Below the pieces are notes generated by a model. It worked only from the letters and a program-made list of their open reading frames with translations, had not been told where the DNA came from and did not search any database. Below, piece by piece: positions 1-12,903 of a stretch of 64,000 nucleotides of DNA. Source of the DNA: Acidimicrobiia bacterium (lineage in GTDB: Bacteria > Actinomycetota > Acidimicrobiia > Acidimicrobiales > Aldehydirespiratoraceae); the NCBI GenBank assembly GCA_003231645.1, contig QIIW01000134.1:28313-92312 (forward strand). The letters are read 5' to 3'. How positions within the stretch are numbered: position 1 is the first letter of the stretch; each line of letters starts with the position of its first letter. The position numbers and the translations under genes are program-made.

Positions 1-1
1 G

Positions 2-310
2 TCGAGCCCGGCGGTCGCGTCGCCGGCCGCTGTGGCGTCCTCGTTGGCGACCTCGGCGGCCAACCGGGGCGACAATGTTCTCGTGGTCGGCGACGGGGCA
101 CGCACTCATATCGACGTGTTCCGTGGAATCGATGGTGTCGATGTCGCCCCGACCGGTTTCGATCGCCCGTCCGCCGCCGCGCTGGTGTCTCTGGCCACTC
201 CGGTGGTGGAACGCGGCGAGTTCGTCGATCCGACCGACGTGGCCCCGCTGTACCTGCGTGAACCCGATGCGAAGGCGAAATGGGACCCGGCCGCGGGCAC
301 ACCGTCGTGA
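2..310 (+). CDS. tsaB: tRNA threonylcarbamoyladenosine biosynthesis protein TsaB, C-terminal part (truncated by window start)
   Basis: Frame open from the window edge; C-terminal VAPLYLREPDA motif; directly followed by rimI and tsaD with overlapping stop/start codons. Confidence 0.75.
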   Translation, partial: SSPAVASPAAVASSLATSAANRGDNVLVVGDGARTHIDVFRGIDGVDVAPTGFDRPSAAALVSLATPVVERGEFVDPTDVAPLYLREPDAKAKWDPAAGTPS

Positions 311-818
311 CCCCCGTCATCGGGGTTGTGGCCATGGCGGCCGACCACGTCGACGACGTGATGCGAATCGATGCCGCGGTCTACGCGCACCCGTGGTCGC
401 GTGCCCTCTGGGATCGTGAACTCGCCGACTCCTCGCATGTCCACCTCGTTGCCGCCGACGGTGGAGCGATCGTCGGCCACGCCGGCGTCATGTACGTGCT
501 CGACGAGGTCCACGTCACCACCGTGGCGGTGGTTCCCGAATGTCAGGGGACCGGTATCGCCTCGAAGTTGCTCGTGGCCCTGCTCGATTCGGCCGTGGCC
601 GCGGGATCGACGGCGGCAACGCTCGAAGTGAGGGCGGCCGGCCGCCGGGCCCAACGGGTCTACTCGCGTCTTGGTTTCGTCCCGGTCGGTGTGCGCCGCG
701 GCTACTACCGTGATCCGGCCGACGACGGGATCGTCATGTGGCTGTTCGACCTTCGATCCCACGACACCCGGGAGCGTTTCGATCGGGTGGAAGCCGACAC
801 ACGACCGGAGGTGGCACT

Positions 819-822
<4 letters not shown>
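307..822 (+). CDS. rimI: ribosomal protein S18-alanine N-acetyltransferase (GNAT)
   Basis: GNAT signature VAVVPECQGTGIASKLL; LEVRAAGRRAQRVYSRLGFVPVGVRRGYY; GTG start overlaps tsaB stop; between tsaB and tsaD. Confidence 0.85.
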
Positions 823-1853
<1,031 letters not shown>

Positions 1854-1968
1854 GTCGCGAACCCTTGGCCCCGGGCCGACCGGCCGGTGAGTGGGCCGTT
1901 CGGACCTTTCCGGTACGACGGAGGTCCGGGGCGCATGAAGTGACATAGGACACCGGTCGACCATCTGG

Positions 1969-3155
1969 TTGATGGGACGAGTGACCGAACACCTGGCGCG
2001 ACGCCAGGTACCGCTCGCGGCGCGGTTCCGCCGTGGTGTGTGGCTTGGCGTCGTCGTCACCGCGACCGTGGGCCTCGGCACGCTCATCCTGACCGAGGCG
2101 GCGAGCAGATCAGTGGGGTCCGCCCACGAGATCGCCGCCCTCGCCGCGAAGCAACGACTCGATCTCTCGCAGCTCTCGAGCGATCTTTCGCGACTGGCCG
2201 GCACCGAGGACCCGACGCTCAGGTCCGAGTATCGCACCCTGGTGGGCGACGGGCGTGCACTCGATCATGTCGTTGCAGGGCTCCCGGCCGGACTGCTGCT
2301 CGCCGATTCGTCGATGGCCCACATGACGGTGGCCGCGGCCAATGGCAAGGCACCGGTTCCGAGATGCGGGGGTCGCTTCGCCGTGGTCGTGCCCGGCGGT
2401 GTGTGCCCCGCTGGTCTTCATGGGTCAGCCGATCGGCGTGATCCACGCACCGGCTCGGTCGGAGTCGAGCCCCGGCCGAACTGGTGGAGGACATGACGGT
2501 CGTGGCCGCGGTCGGTTCGACCCGTCTCGGAACTCTTCGAGCCGTCGCCAGAGCGGAGATGCAGGCGTCCATCGATTTGCTCACCGGGCTCTCCAACCGT
2601 CGGGCCTGCGAGGAACGGATCTCCAGGCTCGTGGCCGGCTCCCACCCCGGCTCACCGGCGTTGGTCGAGATCGGCGGGTTGATACAACTCAACGCACGCC
2701 ACGGCAACGATCGCGGCGACCATGCGATTCGCCTGTTCTCCGACGTGCTGCGGCAGTCTGTGGGGCCAGGTGATTGGTGTGGCCGGTGGACAGGGTCACA
2801 GTTCGTGGTCGTGCTCGGCGGCACCTCGTCCGTAGTGGCTCACGGGCGCATGAGCGTCGCCAGGAACAAGATCACCGAGGCCTTCGAGACGGCCGGACTC
2901 AGCGGCCTGGTGGTGCGGGTGGGTGTGGCCGGCTCGGCCGGTGTGGGCGACACCCGCACCATGATCTCGGCCGCCGGTGCGGTGTTGGACACGGCAAACC
3001 CGGCAGGCTCCGGAGCCGATGCCGATCAGGTCGCGCCCACCGAGCCGGTCAACACCCGAGACGACCGATTCGTGGTTGTCGCAGACGTTCCTCCGTCGTA
3101 TCGTTGGCACTCGGCATTAGAGAGTGCTAACGCAAATATTCGGAGGACCAAATGA
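1969..3155 (+). pseudogene. membrane-anchored GAF + degenerate GGDEF protein, reading frame broken twice
   Basis: TM N-terminus in frame 1 (1969..2496), GAF-like FRDAGVASPWSCPAVCAPLVFMGQPIGVIHAPAR in frame 2 (ORF 2342..2773), AELVEDMTVVAAVG...ASIDLLTGLSNRRACEERI...WTGSQFVVVL in frame 3 (ORF 2484..3155). Confidence 0.6.
3104..3130 (+). promoter_or_regulatory. CIRCE element (HrcA operator) upstream of groESL
   Basis: TTGGCACTC-N9-GAGTGCTAA, 9-bp arms with exactly 9-nt spacer, one mismatch to TTAGCACTC-N9-GAGTGCTAA; 22 bp before groES ATG. Confidence 0.95.
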
Positions 3156-3442
3156 ACCTTCAGCCCCTCGAGGACCGGATCGTAGTCCGGGCAAGCGAAG
3201 CTGAATCCACCACGGCCAGCGGCTTGGTGATTCCCGACACCGCCCAGGAAAAGCCCCAGCAGGGCGAAGTCCTGGCTGTCGGACCGGGCCGTCGCTCTGA
3301 CCACACCGGCGAGATCATCCCGGTCGACGTCGCCGTTGGCGACATCGTCGTCTACTCGAAGTACGGCGGCACCGAGATCACCGTGGAAGGCGAGGATCTT
3401 CTGATTCTCAACGCCCGCGACGTCCTGGCCAAGCAGGCCTGA
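3152..3442 (+). CDS. groES: co-chaperonin GroES
   Basis: [46 protein letters not shown]; followed by groEL. Confidence 0.98.
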   Translation: MNLQPLEDRIVVRASEAESTTASGLVIPDTAQEKPQQGEVLAVGPGRRSDHTGEIIPVDVAVGDIVVYSKYGGTEITVEGEDLLILNARDVLAKQA

Positions 3443-3447
3443 GGTAG

Positions 3448-5112
<1,665 letters not shown>

Positions 5113-5159
5113 TCCCCGGTCGCTGACCGCCGACCCTGTCGGTTCAGATATCGACCAAT

Positions 5160-5188
5160 GGCCCGGACCTCGCGAGGAGGTCCGGGCC
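5160..5188 (+). terminator. intrinsic terminator-like hairpin after groEL
   Basis: GGCCCGGACCTC-GCGAG-GAGGTCCGGGCC: 12-bp perfect stem, 5-nt loop. Confidence 0.8.
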
Positions 5189-5222
5189 GTTGATCGCTCC
5201 GACCGCGGTTAGCGTCGCTCAG

Positions 5223-5654
5223 ATGTCGGGACCCCGCTGGCGCGTGTTGCTGGGGACGGCGCTCGTGAGCGGGCTGCTGTCGGCTCTGTCGTTGCTCGCG
5301 CCATGGGCCCGAAGTGGTCGGGTCGACCGGTCGTTGTTCGGTTTGATCGCGTCGGCGAGCGCCCTCGATCTGCTGTCGGGATTCGCCGAGGTCGTGGCGG
5401 TCGTGGCGGTCGTTGCGGTGGCGGCCCTGGTTTCGGTTGCCCTGGTGGCGACGGCGTGGTCGCGTCATCGAATCGCCGCGGTTGCGTTGCTCGGGCCGGG
5501 GCCGATCCTGCTCGTGGCGGCCGTGGTCGTCGCCAGAACGCCACTTGCGTTGCGCTGGGGCGCGGTGGCCGGCTCAACCATGGGGATGGTCGGGTCGATC
5601 TGTGTAATCATGATCCTGCTCTCTGATGCAAAGCGACGGGACCCACACTCATGA
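5223..5654 (+). CDS. small multi-pass membrane protein, unknown function
   Basis: Hydrophobic ORF (MSGPRWRVLLGTALVSGLLSALSLLAPWA...); stop overlaps next ATG. Confidence 0.6.
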   Translation: MSGPRWRVLLGTALVSGLLSALSLLAPWARSGRVDRSLFGLIASASALDLLSGFAEVVAVVAVVAVAALVSVALVATAWSRHRIAAVALLGPGPILLVAAVVVARTPLALRWGAVAGSTMGMVGSICVIMILLSDAKRRDPHS

Positions 5655-7156
5655 CTGATTCGGGAAATCCGCTCTCCGGCGCGGCTGGTGGCGGCGGTGG
5701 TCGCTGGGTGCCCGACGGTCCGGTGGTCGTGGTCGAGGCGGTGGGGGCAGAGCCCAGGAATCCGCGGGGAAGTGTCGTGGCCAGGGCTGCAGCCGTTGTC
5801 ATCGCTTTGGGCCTGGCCGGCGGGGGAGCGGCTCTCGCCATCAACGCGGGCAGCTCCACCGGCGGCTCCGCCACCCCGGAGGCGGCGGTCGAGCAGCTGC
5901 TGGCGTCGTTGTCCAACGAGGATCTGCTGGGTGCGGCCGAGGTGATCGAGCCCGCTGAGAGGGCCACGCTCGTCGACACCGGCGTGAGCATCTCCGAGGA
6001 ACTGGTCCGCCTCGAGGTGCTGTCTCCCGATCTCGACCTCGGTGCGCTCACCGGCGTCGATCTCCGGTTCGACAATCTGACGCTGCGGTCGGTGCCGATT
6101 CGATCCGACGTGACCGATGTGTTCATCGACGGGGGCAGCTCCCGCGCCTCGATCGACGTATCCCAACTGCCGCTCGGGAAGCTGATCCTCGATCGGGCCC
6201 CCGCCGACCTGCTCAATTTCACCGACTCGGTTTCTTCGCCGATCTCGTCGACCAACCCGATCGCGGTCGTGAAGCGCGACGGCCGGTGGTACGTGAGCCT
6301 TTGGTATTCGGTGGCTGAGAACGCCCGCCTGGCCGCCAGCCAACCGACTCCCTCGGCCGCCGACCGACCGGTGCCGATCGGGGCCGACTCGCCCGAGGGC
6401 GCGGTCGAACGTCTGATCAGAGAGGCGGCGCGGCTCGACCCCCGCACCGTGATCGGCATGCTCGACCCGGAGGAGATGGCCGCGCTCTATGACTACGCAC
6501 CGCTGTTCCTGCCCCAGGCCGAATCGGCGGCCAACGATGCTCTCCAGGCGGCGATCGACGCCGACACGACCTGGACGATCGACTCGATCGGCCTGTCGAG
6601 TACCGTCGACGGCAGACTCGCCACGGTGAGGCTCGACGGCTTCGAAGGGTCGCTCACCAGTCCCGACGTCAAGGCACATCTGTCACTGGCCGACGGGAAC
6701 ATCGACGCCACCTGGACCGCCTCCGACTACACGGGTGGCTCCTACACCGCTTCCTACAAGGTGCGCGACGGGTGCACGATCTTCGAGACCGACAATCCCG
6801 ACATGGGTCCGGCCTTCGACTCGTGTGATCAACCCGACGCGATGGGTCCGTTCGGCCTCGGACTGTTCGGTTTGCCCGGGTTCGGTCTCGACCCCATGGG
6901 AGCGCTCGACCAGGGCATCGTCACGCGAAAGGTCGATGGCAAGTGGTTCGTCTCACCGATACGCACGGTCACCACGGCGATGCTGGCCGGGCTGCGTGCC
7001 GTCAGCCCCGAGGACCTGGCCACCGCCGCCGACTCGATCTCTGGCTTTTTCACCGGCCCGTTCGACCGGACATCGTCGATACCGGTCACGACGAGCGATG
7101 CCTTCTTCGCCGGTTCGGCCACGACAATGGTGCCGCCGCAGGTCCCGTCACCCTAG
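5651..7156 (+). CDS. membrane-anchored/exported protein of unknown function with duplicated extracellular domain
   Basis: Single TM (VVARAAAVVIALGLAGGGAALAI) then two similar segments starting PEAAVEQLLASLSNEDLLGAAEVIEPAE and PEGAVERLIREAARLDPRTVIGMLDPEE. Confidence 0.6.
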   Translation: MTDSGNPLSGAAGGGGGRWVPDGPVVVVEAVGAEPRNPRGSVVARAAAVVIALGLAGGGAALAINAGSSTGGSATPEAAVEQLLASLSNEDLLGAAEVIEPAERATLVDTGVSISEELVRLEVLSPDLDLGALTGVDLRFDNLTLRSVPIRSDVTDVFIDGGSSRASIDVSQLPLGKLILDRAPADLLNFTDSVSSPISSTNPIAVVKRDGRWYVSLWYSVAENARLAASQPTPSAADRPVPIGADSPEGAVERLIREAARLDPRTVIGMLDPEEMAALYDYAPLFLPQAESAANDALQAAIDADTTWTIDSIGLSSTVDGRLATVRLDGFEGSLTSPDVKAHLSLADGNIDATWTASDYTGGSYTASYKVRDGCTIFETDNPDMGPAFDSCDQPDAMGPFGLGLFGLPGFGLDPMGALDQGIVTRKVDGKWFVSPIRTVTTAMLAGLRAVSPEDLATAADSISGFFTGPFDRTSSIPVTTSDAFFAGSATTMVPPQVPSP

Positions 7157-7225
7157 GAATCCTGCGGTCTCGGCTCGACCGCGGGCGATGGAAGATCCTC
7201 GGCCGGCGTCGATACCCTCGTCGCC

Positions 7226-7375
7226 ATGGAGATTACGATACCCGACCCCGAGAAACTGCTCGCCGATTGGGAGGAGTGGGAAAGCGGCGTGACCCCGCCC
7301 GGCCGGGTGATGAGCAACCTCAAGACCGGTGGGCTGCCAATTCTGCTGCGTTCGCTGATCGAGGAAGCCTCCTGA
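7226..7375 (+). CDS. 49-aa small protein of unknown function
   Basis: ATG..TGA encodes MEITIPDPEKLLADWEEWESGVTPPGRVMSNLKTGGLPILLRSLIEEAS; below the ORF-track size cutoff. Confidence 0.55.
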   Translation: MEITIPDPEKLLADWEEWESGVTPPGRVMSNLKTGGLPILLRSLIEEAS

Positions 7376-7425
7376 AACCGCCGGCGGGTCGGGGTGGGCC
7401 TCAGATCATTCCCCGTCCCGCGGGG

Positions 7426-8088
7426 GTGCTCCCCGGTGGCCCACCGCCGTGGGCCCACCTGAGTGCCGAGGCGCGAGCGGTGACCCTCGACGATGCCATC
7501 CGTGCCCTGGCGGGCCGCGGACCGGCGAAGCTCATCGGCAGCAGTGCCCCGGCCGGGGCCACCGAGTCGGCGGTGCTGGTGGTGCTCTACGAGCAGGCGG
7601 GCGAGGTCCAGGTGGTGCTCACCCGCCGCTCACCCCACATGCGCCATCACGCCCACGAAGTGTCGTTCCCGGGGGGACGTCGGGAGCCCGGCGACATCGA
7701 CCTCTGGCACACGGCGCGGCGCGAGGCGATGGAGGAGATCGACATCGACCCCGGAACCCTGCACCGAATCGGGGAACTCGACAGCTTCATGACGATCGGT
7801 TCGACCACTCTCGTCCACCCGTTCGTGGCGGTGACCGATCGGTGCCCCGAACTCACCGCCTCGCCCGACGAGGTCGAGTCGATTCGCCGCGTGGCGCTGA
7901 CCGAGCTGCTGCTCGACGAGGTCTGGCGCGAAGAACTGTGGCCGATTCCCTCCCTCGTCGGGCGGCGCGCCATCACGTTCTTCGAGCTGGTCGGCGACAC
8001 TGTGTGGGGGGCCACGGGCGCCATGTTGCGTCAGCTTCTCGCCGTCGTCACCGGCACCGACGACCTCACCGGCGGCGGCCCGGCCTGA
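7426..8088 (+). CDS. Nudix hydrolase, CoA pyrophosphatase-like
   Basis: Nudix box VSFPGGRREPGDIDLWHTARREAMEEIDI; CoA pyrophosphatase-type context; start uncertain. Confidence 0.8.
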   Translation: MLPGGPPPWAHLSAEARAVTLDDAIRALAGRGPAKLIGSSAPAGATESAVLVVLYEQAGEVQVVLTRRSPHMRHHAHEVSFPGGRREPGDIDLWHTARREAMEEIDIDPGTLHRIGELDSFMTIGSTTLVHPFVAVTDRCPELTASPDEVESIRRVALTELLLDEVWREELWPIPSLVGRRAITFFELVGDTVWGATGAMLRQLLAVVTGTDDLTGGGPA

Positions 8089-8120
8089 GCCTCGACCAAC
8101 CGAGCTTCTACACTCGGGGC

Positions 8121-8504
8121 GTGCCCGAAATCAGATTCAACGCCGACACCCATCCGGAGCTCGTACGTCAGGTCAGGGTGTGGCTCGACTCGGCCGAGGC
8201 CGAACGTTCCGCCGCCGATGTGGTCGACGCGAGCGCCGATCTCACCAAGGACGCCTTGCGGATCATCGCGGCGTCGGCGCCGGCGGCGATCGCTGACAGC
8301 GAGCTGGTCCGGGGCCTCACCGAGATGGGCTACCGAGCCACCGACCTCACCCGCGATCGGCTGCTCGCCGGCCTCGACGGTCTGGCCGCGGTCACCGACG
8401 GTCGCCTGGTGAAGCGGGTCGGTGAGACCGGGGCGAAGGTCGCCTACGAAATGAACAGCAACGTCGCCAGACAGCTCCTGAAGTCGATCCTCGGGGATCG
8501 ATGA
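8121..8504 (+). CDS. conserved hypothetical protein (127 aa)
   Basis: VPEIRFNADTHPELVRQVRVWLDSAEAERSAADVV...; GTG start; stop overlaps guaB3 start. Confidence 0.5.
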   Translation: MPEIRFNADTHPELVRQVRVWLDSAEAERSAADVVDASADLTKDALRIIAASAPAAIADSELVRGLTEMGYRATDLTRDRLLAGLDGLAAVTDGRLVKRVGETGAKVAYEMNSNVARQLLKSILGDR

Positions 8505-9607
8505 TGGCCGACATGCAGATCGGGTTGGGCAAGACGGCGAGAAGGGCGATCGGGTTCGACGACATCGCCATCGTGCCGAGCCGCCGCACTCGCGACCCCG
8601 AGGACGTCGACCTCTCGTGGAAGATCGATGCCTACCGCTTCGACCTCCCCGTGATGGCATCGGCGATGGACAGCGTCACCAGCCCGGCCACCGCCATCGA
8701 GATGGGGCGGCTCGGCGGGATCGGCGTGCTCGATCTCGAGGGTGTCTGGACCCGACACGCCGAGGCCGACACGCTGCTGGCCCAGGTGGCCGAGATGTCG
8801 CCCGAGCGAGCGATCGCCCGCCTGTGTGAGCTCCACTCCGCCCCGATCGATCCCGGTCTGGTACGCGAGCGGATCGCCGAGGTCAAGGCGGCCGGGATTC
8901 GCTGCGCCGCACGCGTGAGCCCTCGCATGGCCACCGAACTCACGCCCACGGCGGTGTCGGCCGACGTCGACCTGCTCGTGATCCACAGCCTCGTCACCTC
9001 GGCCGAGCACGTGTCGACCGCCACCGAACCGCTCAACCTCAAGACGTTCATCCGCACGCTCGACGTCCCCGTGCTGGTGGGTGGTTGTGCCAGCCACCGG
9101 GCCGCTCTGCATCTCATGCGCACCGGTGCGGCCGGTGTGCTGGTGGGTATCGGCACCGGAGCGAGCTGCGCCAACGGCAATGTGATCGGCGTGGGGGTAC
9201 CCCAGCCGACCGCCATCGCCGATGCCCGGGCCGCCCGGGCCCGCCACCTCGACGAAACCGGTGTCTACTGTCATGTGATCGCCGATGGTGGCATGCGCAA
9301 CAGTGGCGACGTGGCCAAGGCCATAGTGCTCGGTGCCGACGCCGTGATGTTGGGTGCCCCGCTCGCCGCGGCCACCGAGGCTCCGGGCCGGGGATGGCAC
9401 TGGGGACCGTCAGCCGTCCAGATGGTTCTGCCCCGCGGGGCCCGCGTACCGATCGAGCCGACCGGATCCCTCGCCGAGATCCTCACCGGTCCGGCCACCG
9501 ACAACTCGGGTTCGCGCAACCTCGCCGGCGCGCTCCGCAAGGCCATGGCTGTTTGCGGCTACACCGACCTGAAGTCGTTTCAGACCGCCGAGATGGTTGC
9601 CCTGTGA
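8501..9607 (+). CDS. guaB3: GuaB3 family IMP dehydrogenase-related protein
   Basis: [78 protein letters not shown]; no CBS domains; directly before guaA. Confidence 0.88.
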   Translation: MMADMQIGLGKTARRAIGFDDIAIVPSRRTRDPEDVDLSWKIDAYRFDLPVMASAMDSVTSPATAIEMGRLGGIGVLDLEGVWTRHAEADTLLAQVAEMSPERAIARLCELHSAPIDPGLVRERIAEVKAAGIRCAARVSPRMATELTPTAVSADVDLLVIHSLVTSAEHVSTATEPLNLKTFIRTLDVPVLVGGCASHRAALHLMRTGAAGVLVGIGTGASCANGNVIGVGVPQPTAIADARAARARHLDETGVYCHVIADGGMRNSGDVAKAIVLGADAVMLGAPLAAATEAPGRGWHWGPSAVQMVLPRGARVPIEPTGSLAEILTGPATDNSGSRNLAGALRKAMAVCGYTDLKSFQTAEMVAL

Positions 9608-11193
9608 AATCGGCCTCCGCGGCGTCCGCACCGGGCGGTGACGGCGCGTTCGACACGGTGCTCGTGGTCGACTTCGGAGCCCAATACGCCCAGCTCATCG
9701 CCCGCCGCGTGCGTGAGGCCGGTGTCTACAGCGAGATCGTCCCGCCGAGCATCGGCGCCGATGAGATCGCACGTCGTGCCCCGAGTGGGCTCATCTTCAG
9801 CGGTGGCCCGGCATCGGTGCACGTCGACGGTGCTCCGAGCATCGACCCCGGGGTCTACGACCTCGGCCTCCCGATCCTCGGGATCTGCTACGGAGCCCAG
9901 CTGATCGCCCAGCAGAACGGCGGCACGGTCGGTCGCACCGACAGGGGTGAATACGGTCGTACCTCGATGAGTCTCCTCGCCGCCGGCGACGGCACCTCCG
10001 GTGGGTGCCTGCTCGGTGGTCTCCCGTCCGAGCAGACCGTGTGGATGAGTCACTTCGACGCCATCGTCGAGGCCCCGAACGACGCATTGGTCCTTGCCGC
10101 CACCTCCGACGCCCCCGTGGCCGCATTCGAGGATCGCCGACGGGGTCTCTACGGCGTCCAGTTCCATCCCGAGGTGGTCCACACGCCCCACGGCCAGCAC
10201 GTGATCCAACAGTTCATCCATGAGGGTTGCGGCCTGGTCGGCGACTGGAACATGTCGTCGGTAATCGACTCGGCGGTCGAGTTGATCCGCACTCAGGTCG
10301 GCGACGCCAACGCCATCTGCGGGCTGTCGGGCGGTGTTGATTCGGCCGTGGCCGCGGCGCTCGTTCATCGGGCCATCGGTGATCAGCTCACGTGTGTGTT
10401 CGTCGACACCGGCCTGATGCGTCTCGACGAGGGGACCCAGGTGATCGAGACCTTCGGCCGTCACATGGGCATTCGGCTGATCAGCGTCGACGCGGGGGAG
10501 CGGTTCTTCGCCGCGCTCGTCGGGGTCACCGAACCCGAGGCCAAACGCAAGGCCATCGGTGAGCTGTTCATCCGGGTGTTCGAGGACGCCAAGGCCGAGC
10601 TCGACGATGCGGCGTTCCTGGTGCAGGGCACGCTCTACCCGGACGTGATCGAATCGGGCAACGAACACGCGGCCACCATCAAGAGTCACCACAACGTGGG
10701 CGGCCTCCCCGACGACATCGACTTCGCCCTCGTCGAACCGCTGCGCAGCCTGTTCAAGGACGAGGTCCGCAGGCTCGGAAGCGAACTCGGCCTTCCCGAC
10801 GAGATCGTCCTGCGCCAGCCGTTCCCCGGGCCCGGCCTCGCCGTGAGGATCATCGGGGAGGTCACCCCCGAAAAGGTCGCCACCCTTCAACACGCCGACC
10901 ACATCGTGCGTGAGGAGCTGAGGCGGGCCGGTCTCGAAGGCGAGATCTGGCAGTCGTTCGCGGTGCTCGCCGACATTCGTTCGGTGGGGGTGATGGGCGA
11001 CGAGCGAACCTACGGTCATCCCATCATCATCCGGGCGGTCACCAGTGAGGATGCCATGACCGCCGACTGGGCCCGTATCCCCTACGACGTGCTCGAGACC
11101 ATGAGCAGTCGGGTCATCAACGAGGTGCCCGGCATCAACCGCGTCGCCTACGACATAACCTCCAAGCCCCCGGGAACCATCGAGTGGGAGTGA
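9604..11193 (+). CDS. guaA: GMP synthase (glutamine-hydrolysing)
   Basis: [50 protein letters not shown]; terminal [10 protein letters not shown]. Confidence 0.97.
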   Translation: MKSASAASAPGGDGAFDTVLVVDFGAQYAQLIARRVREAGVYSEIVPPSIGADEIARRAPSGLIFSGGPASVHVDGAPSIDPGVYDLGLPILGICYGAQLIAQQNGGTVGRTDRGEYGRTSMSLLAAGDGTSGGCLLGGLPSEQTVWMSHFDAIVEAPNDALVLAATSDAPVAAFEDRRRGLYGVQFHPEVVHTPHGQHVIQQFIHEGCGLVGDWNMSSVIDSAVELIRTQVGDANAICGLSGGVDSAVAAALVHRAIGDQLTCVFVDTGLMRLDEGTQVIETFGRHMGIRLISVDAGERFFAALVGVTEPEAKRKAIGELFIRVFEDAKAELDDAAFLVQGTLYPDVIESGNEHAATIKSHHNVGGLPDDIDFALVEPLRSLFKDEVRRLGSELGLPDEIVLRQPFPGPGLAVRIIGEVTPEKVATLQHADHIVREELRRAGLEGEIWQSFAVLADIRSVGVMGDERTYGHPIIIRAVTSEDAMTADWARIPYDVLETMSSRVINEVPGINRVAYDITSKPPGTIEWE

Positions 11194-11200
11194 CCATCGA

Positions 11201-11776
11201 ATGGAAGTGAACATCGAACCAGCCGACGCCTACCAGGTCGCGGCCGGTCTGCTCGGTGAGACCATCACGTCGCTCACCGATCAGGAATGGGACCTGCGGT
11301 GTGGCCCCGACGAACTCACCATCGCCCAGGCCGTGGCCTGGGTGGTGGTGGGCGATTCCCAGATCACCGCCGCCGCCGAACGGGGCCGGCTCGACGAAAT
11401 CGAAGAGATCGACGCCGGTGTGCTCGGCCCGAACCTGGTGGCCACCTGGCGAGGCACCGCGGTGGCCGCCATATCGAGCATCCGGAACGTGCGCTCCCTC
11501 GACATCTCGGTCGACCATCCGAGTGGTCGGCTGGCGTTCGGCGATCTTGTCGGCCAGCGGGTCAGCGAGAACCTGGTGAGATCCTGGGACATAGGTCGGG
11601 CCGTGGGGCGCGACATCGAGATTCCCGGTGATCTCGCCGAGTGGTGTCTCGGCTTCTGGACCGCGCACGCCGAAGCGGTCATGGGCGGCGGTGTCCTGCC
11701 CAACCGTCCGATCGAACCGCCGGCCGAGGCCGACGCGCCCACCCGGCTCCTGGCGTTCACCGGCCGCATCGCCTGA
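11201..11776 (+). CDS. TIGR03086/maleylpyruvate isomerase-like (DinB-fold) protein lacking the usual His ligands
   Basis: C-terminal RLLAFTGR and LVRSWDIGRAVG (compare LVHGWDLARATG); N-terminal domain WVVVGDSQ in place of an H-containing motif. Confidence 0.55.
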   Translation: MEVNIEPADAYQVAAGLLGETITSLTDQEWDLRCGPDELTIAQAVAWVVVGDSQITAAAERGRLDEIEEIDAGVLGPNLVATWRGTAVAAISSIRNVRSLDISVDHPSGRLAFGDLVGQRVSENLVRSWDIGRAVGRDIEIPGDLAEWCLGFWTAHAEAVMGGGVLPNRPIEPPAEADAPTRLLAFTGRIA

Positions 11777-11818
11777 TCCGGAGCCGCGCCGCCCCACGTG
11801 ACCTGGTGGGCCGGGGAC

Positions 11819-12751
11819 TCAGCGGCCGGCCAGCCGTTCGACCACCGGGGCGAGCGTCTCGATCGAGTCGGCCGACCAGGTCACGTAGCTGAACCCCCAG
11901 CGGTCGCGCCACGTGCGGATCATGTCGACCATCTGATCGATCGTTCCGACGAGCACGTGGGGCATGGTGACGGCATCGTCGGCCGTGATCATGAACCCCG
12001 GGGCGATGGCGGCGATGAGACTGTCGCGATCGTCGGTGACCGAGGTGAGGTGAACCCGCGTCTGGAGTTCGATCGAGTCGAAACGTCGGCCGGCCGCGTC
12101 GCGGATCACGGCGATCTTGCGGTCGGTGGCCGCCGCCGACCCGCTCGCACCGACTCCGGCATCGATCACCCCGGCCTTGAGGTCGAAGTTGACCCCGATG
12201 ATGTCGGCCTCGCGGGCCGCCAGCGACAACAACTTGGGCCCGCCTCCGGCCACCATCAGCTTCGGGTGGGGCCTACGGGTCGGCAACGGCAAAGAGTCGA
12301 GACCTTCGATCGTGTAGTGGTCGCCGTGGAAATCAAATGGCCCGTCGGCGAAACACCCCTTGAGAACGGTGATGGCCTCGGCCAGCCGTGCGATGCGAAC
12401 GCCCGCACCGTCCTTGGTGATGCCGGCGCGCTGGTAGTCGGTGGTCTGCCAGCCGGCGCCGATACCGAACTCGAGCCGTCCGTTGCTGAGACGGTCGAGG
12501 GTGGCCAACTCCTTGGCCAGAACCACGGGATGGCGGTAGTCGTTGGCGAGTACCAGGCTGGTGAGGGCAAGGTCGGCGGTGGCGACCGCCACGGCGGTCA
12601 GCCCGACGAGGGGGCCGCACTGCTCATCGAGATGGTCGGGCAGGCTGATGCCGTGGTAGCCGAGCTCCTCGGCCCGCAGGGCGGTGGTGACGAGAGTCCG
12701 GGGGTCGCCTATGGGGCCGAGACTCACCGAGAACTTGAACGGGTGTGACAT
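11819..12751 (-). CDS. LLM class F420-dependent oxidoreductase (TIGR03621-like)
   Basis: [41 protein letters not shown]...[10 protein letters not shown]. Confidence 0.8.
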   Translation of the reverse strand: MSHPFKFSVSLGPIGDPRTLVTTALRAEELGYHGISLPDHLDEQCGPLVGLTAVAVATADLALTSLVLANDYRHPVVLAKELATLDRLSNGRLEFGIGAGWQTTDYQRAGITKDGAGVRIARLAEAITVLKGCFADGPFDFHGDHYTIEGLDSLPLPTRRPHPKLMVAGGGPKLLSLAAREADIIGVNFDLKAGVIDAGVGASGSAAATDRKIAVIRDAAGRRFDSIELQTRVHLTSVTDDRDSLIAAIAPGFMITADDAVTMPHVLVGTIDQMVDMIRTWRDRWGFSYVTWSADSIETLAPVVERLAGR

Positions 12752-12776
12752 GCCGAGAAGCTAGCGGCGCCGCGGT

Positions 12777-12816
12777 GTTCACCGTGTGTTCACCCGGGGG
12801 CGGGTCGGTGTTAACC
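12777..12816 (+). promoter_or_regulatory. PHO box (PhoP/PhoB-type direct repeats) upstream of pstB
   Basis: GTTCACC at 12777 and 12788 and GTTAACC at 12810, i.e. 11-bp register (positions 0, 11, 33), in the divergent intergenic region. Confidence 0.8.
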
Positions 12817-12903
12817 GGTGACAGGCACACTTTGACACCGGGCTGTTCCGACCGCCGGATTACACTCCCGCATGACGCAACGACCGGACCCGACAGGACC
12901 GCG

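Noticed and set aside
9580-11214. 544-aa minus-strand ORF opposite guaA
   Set aside because: Shadow ORF rich in Asp/His/Gly; guaA is well supported on the plus strand.
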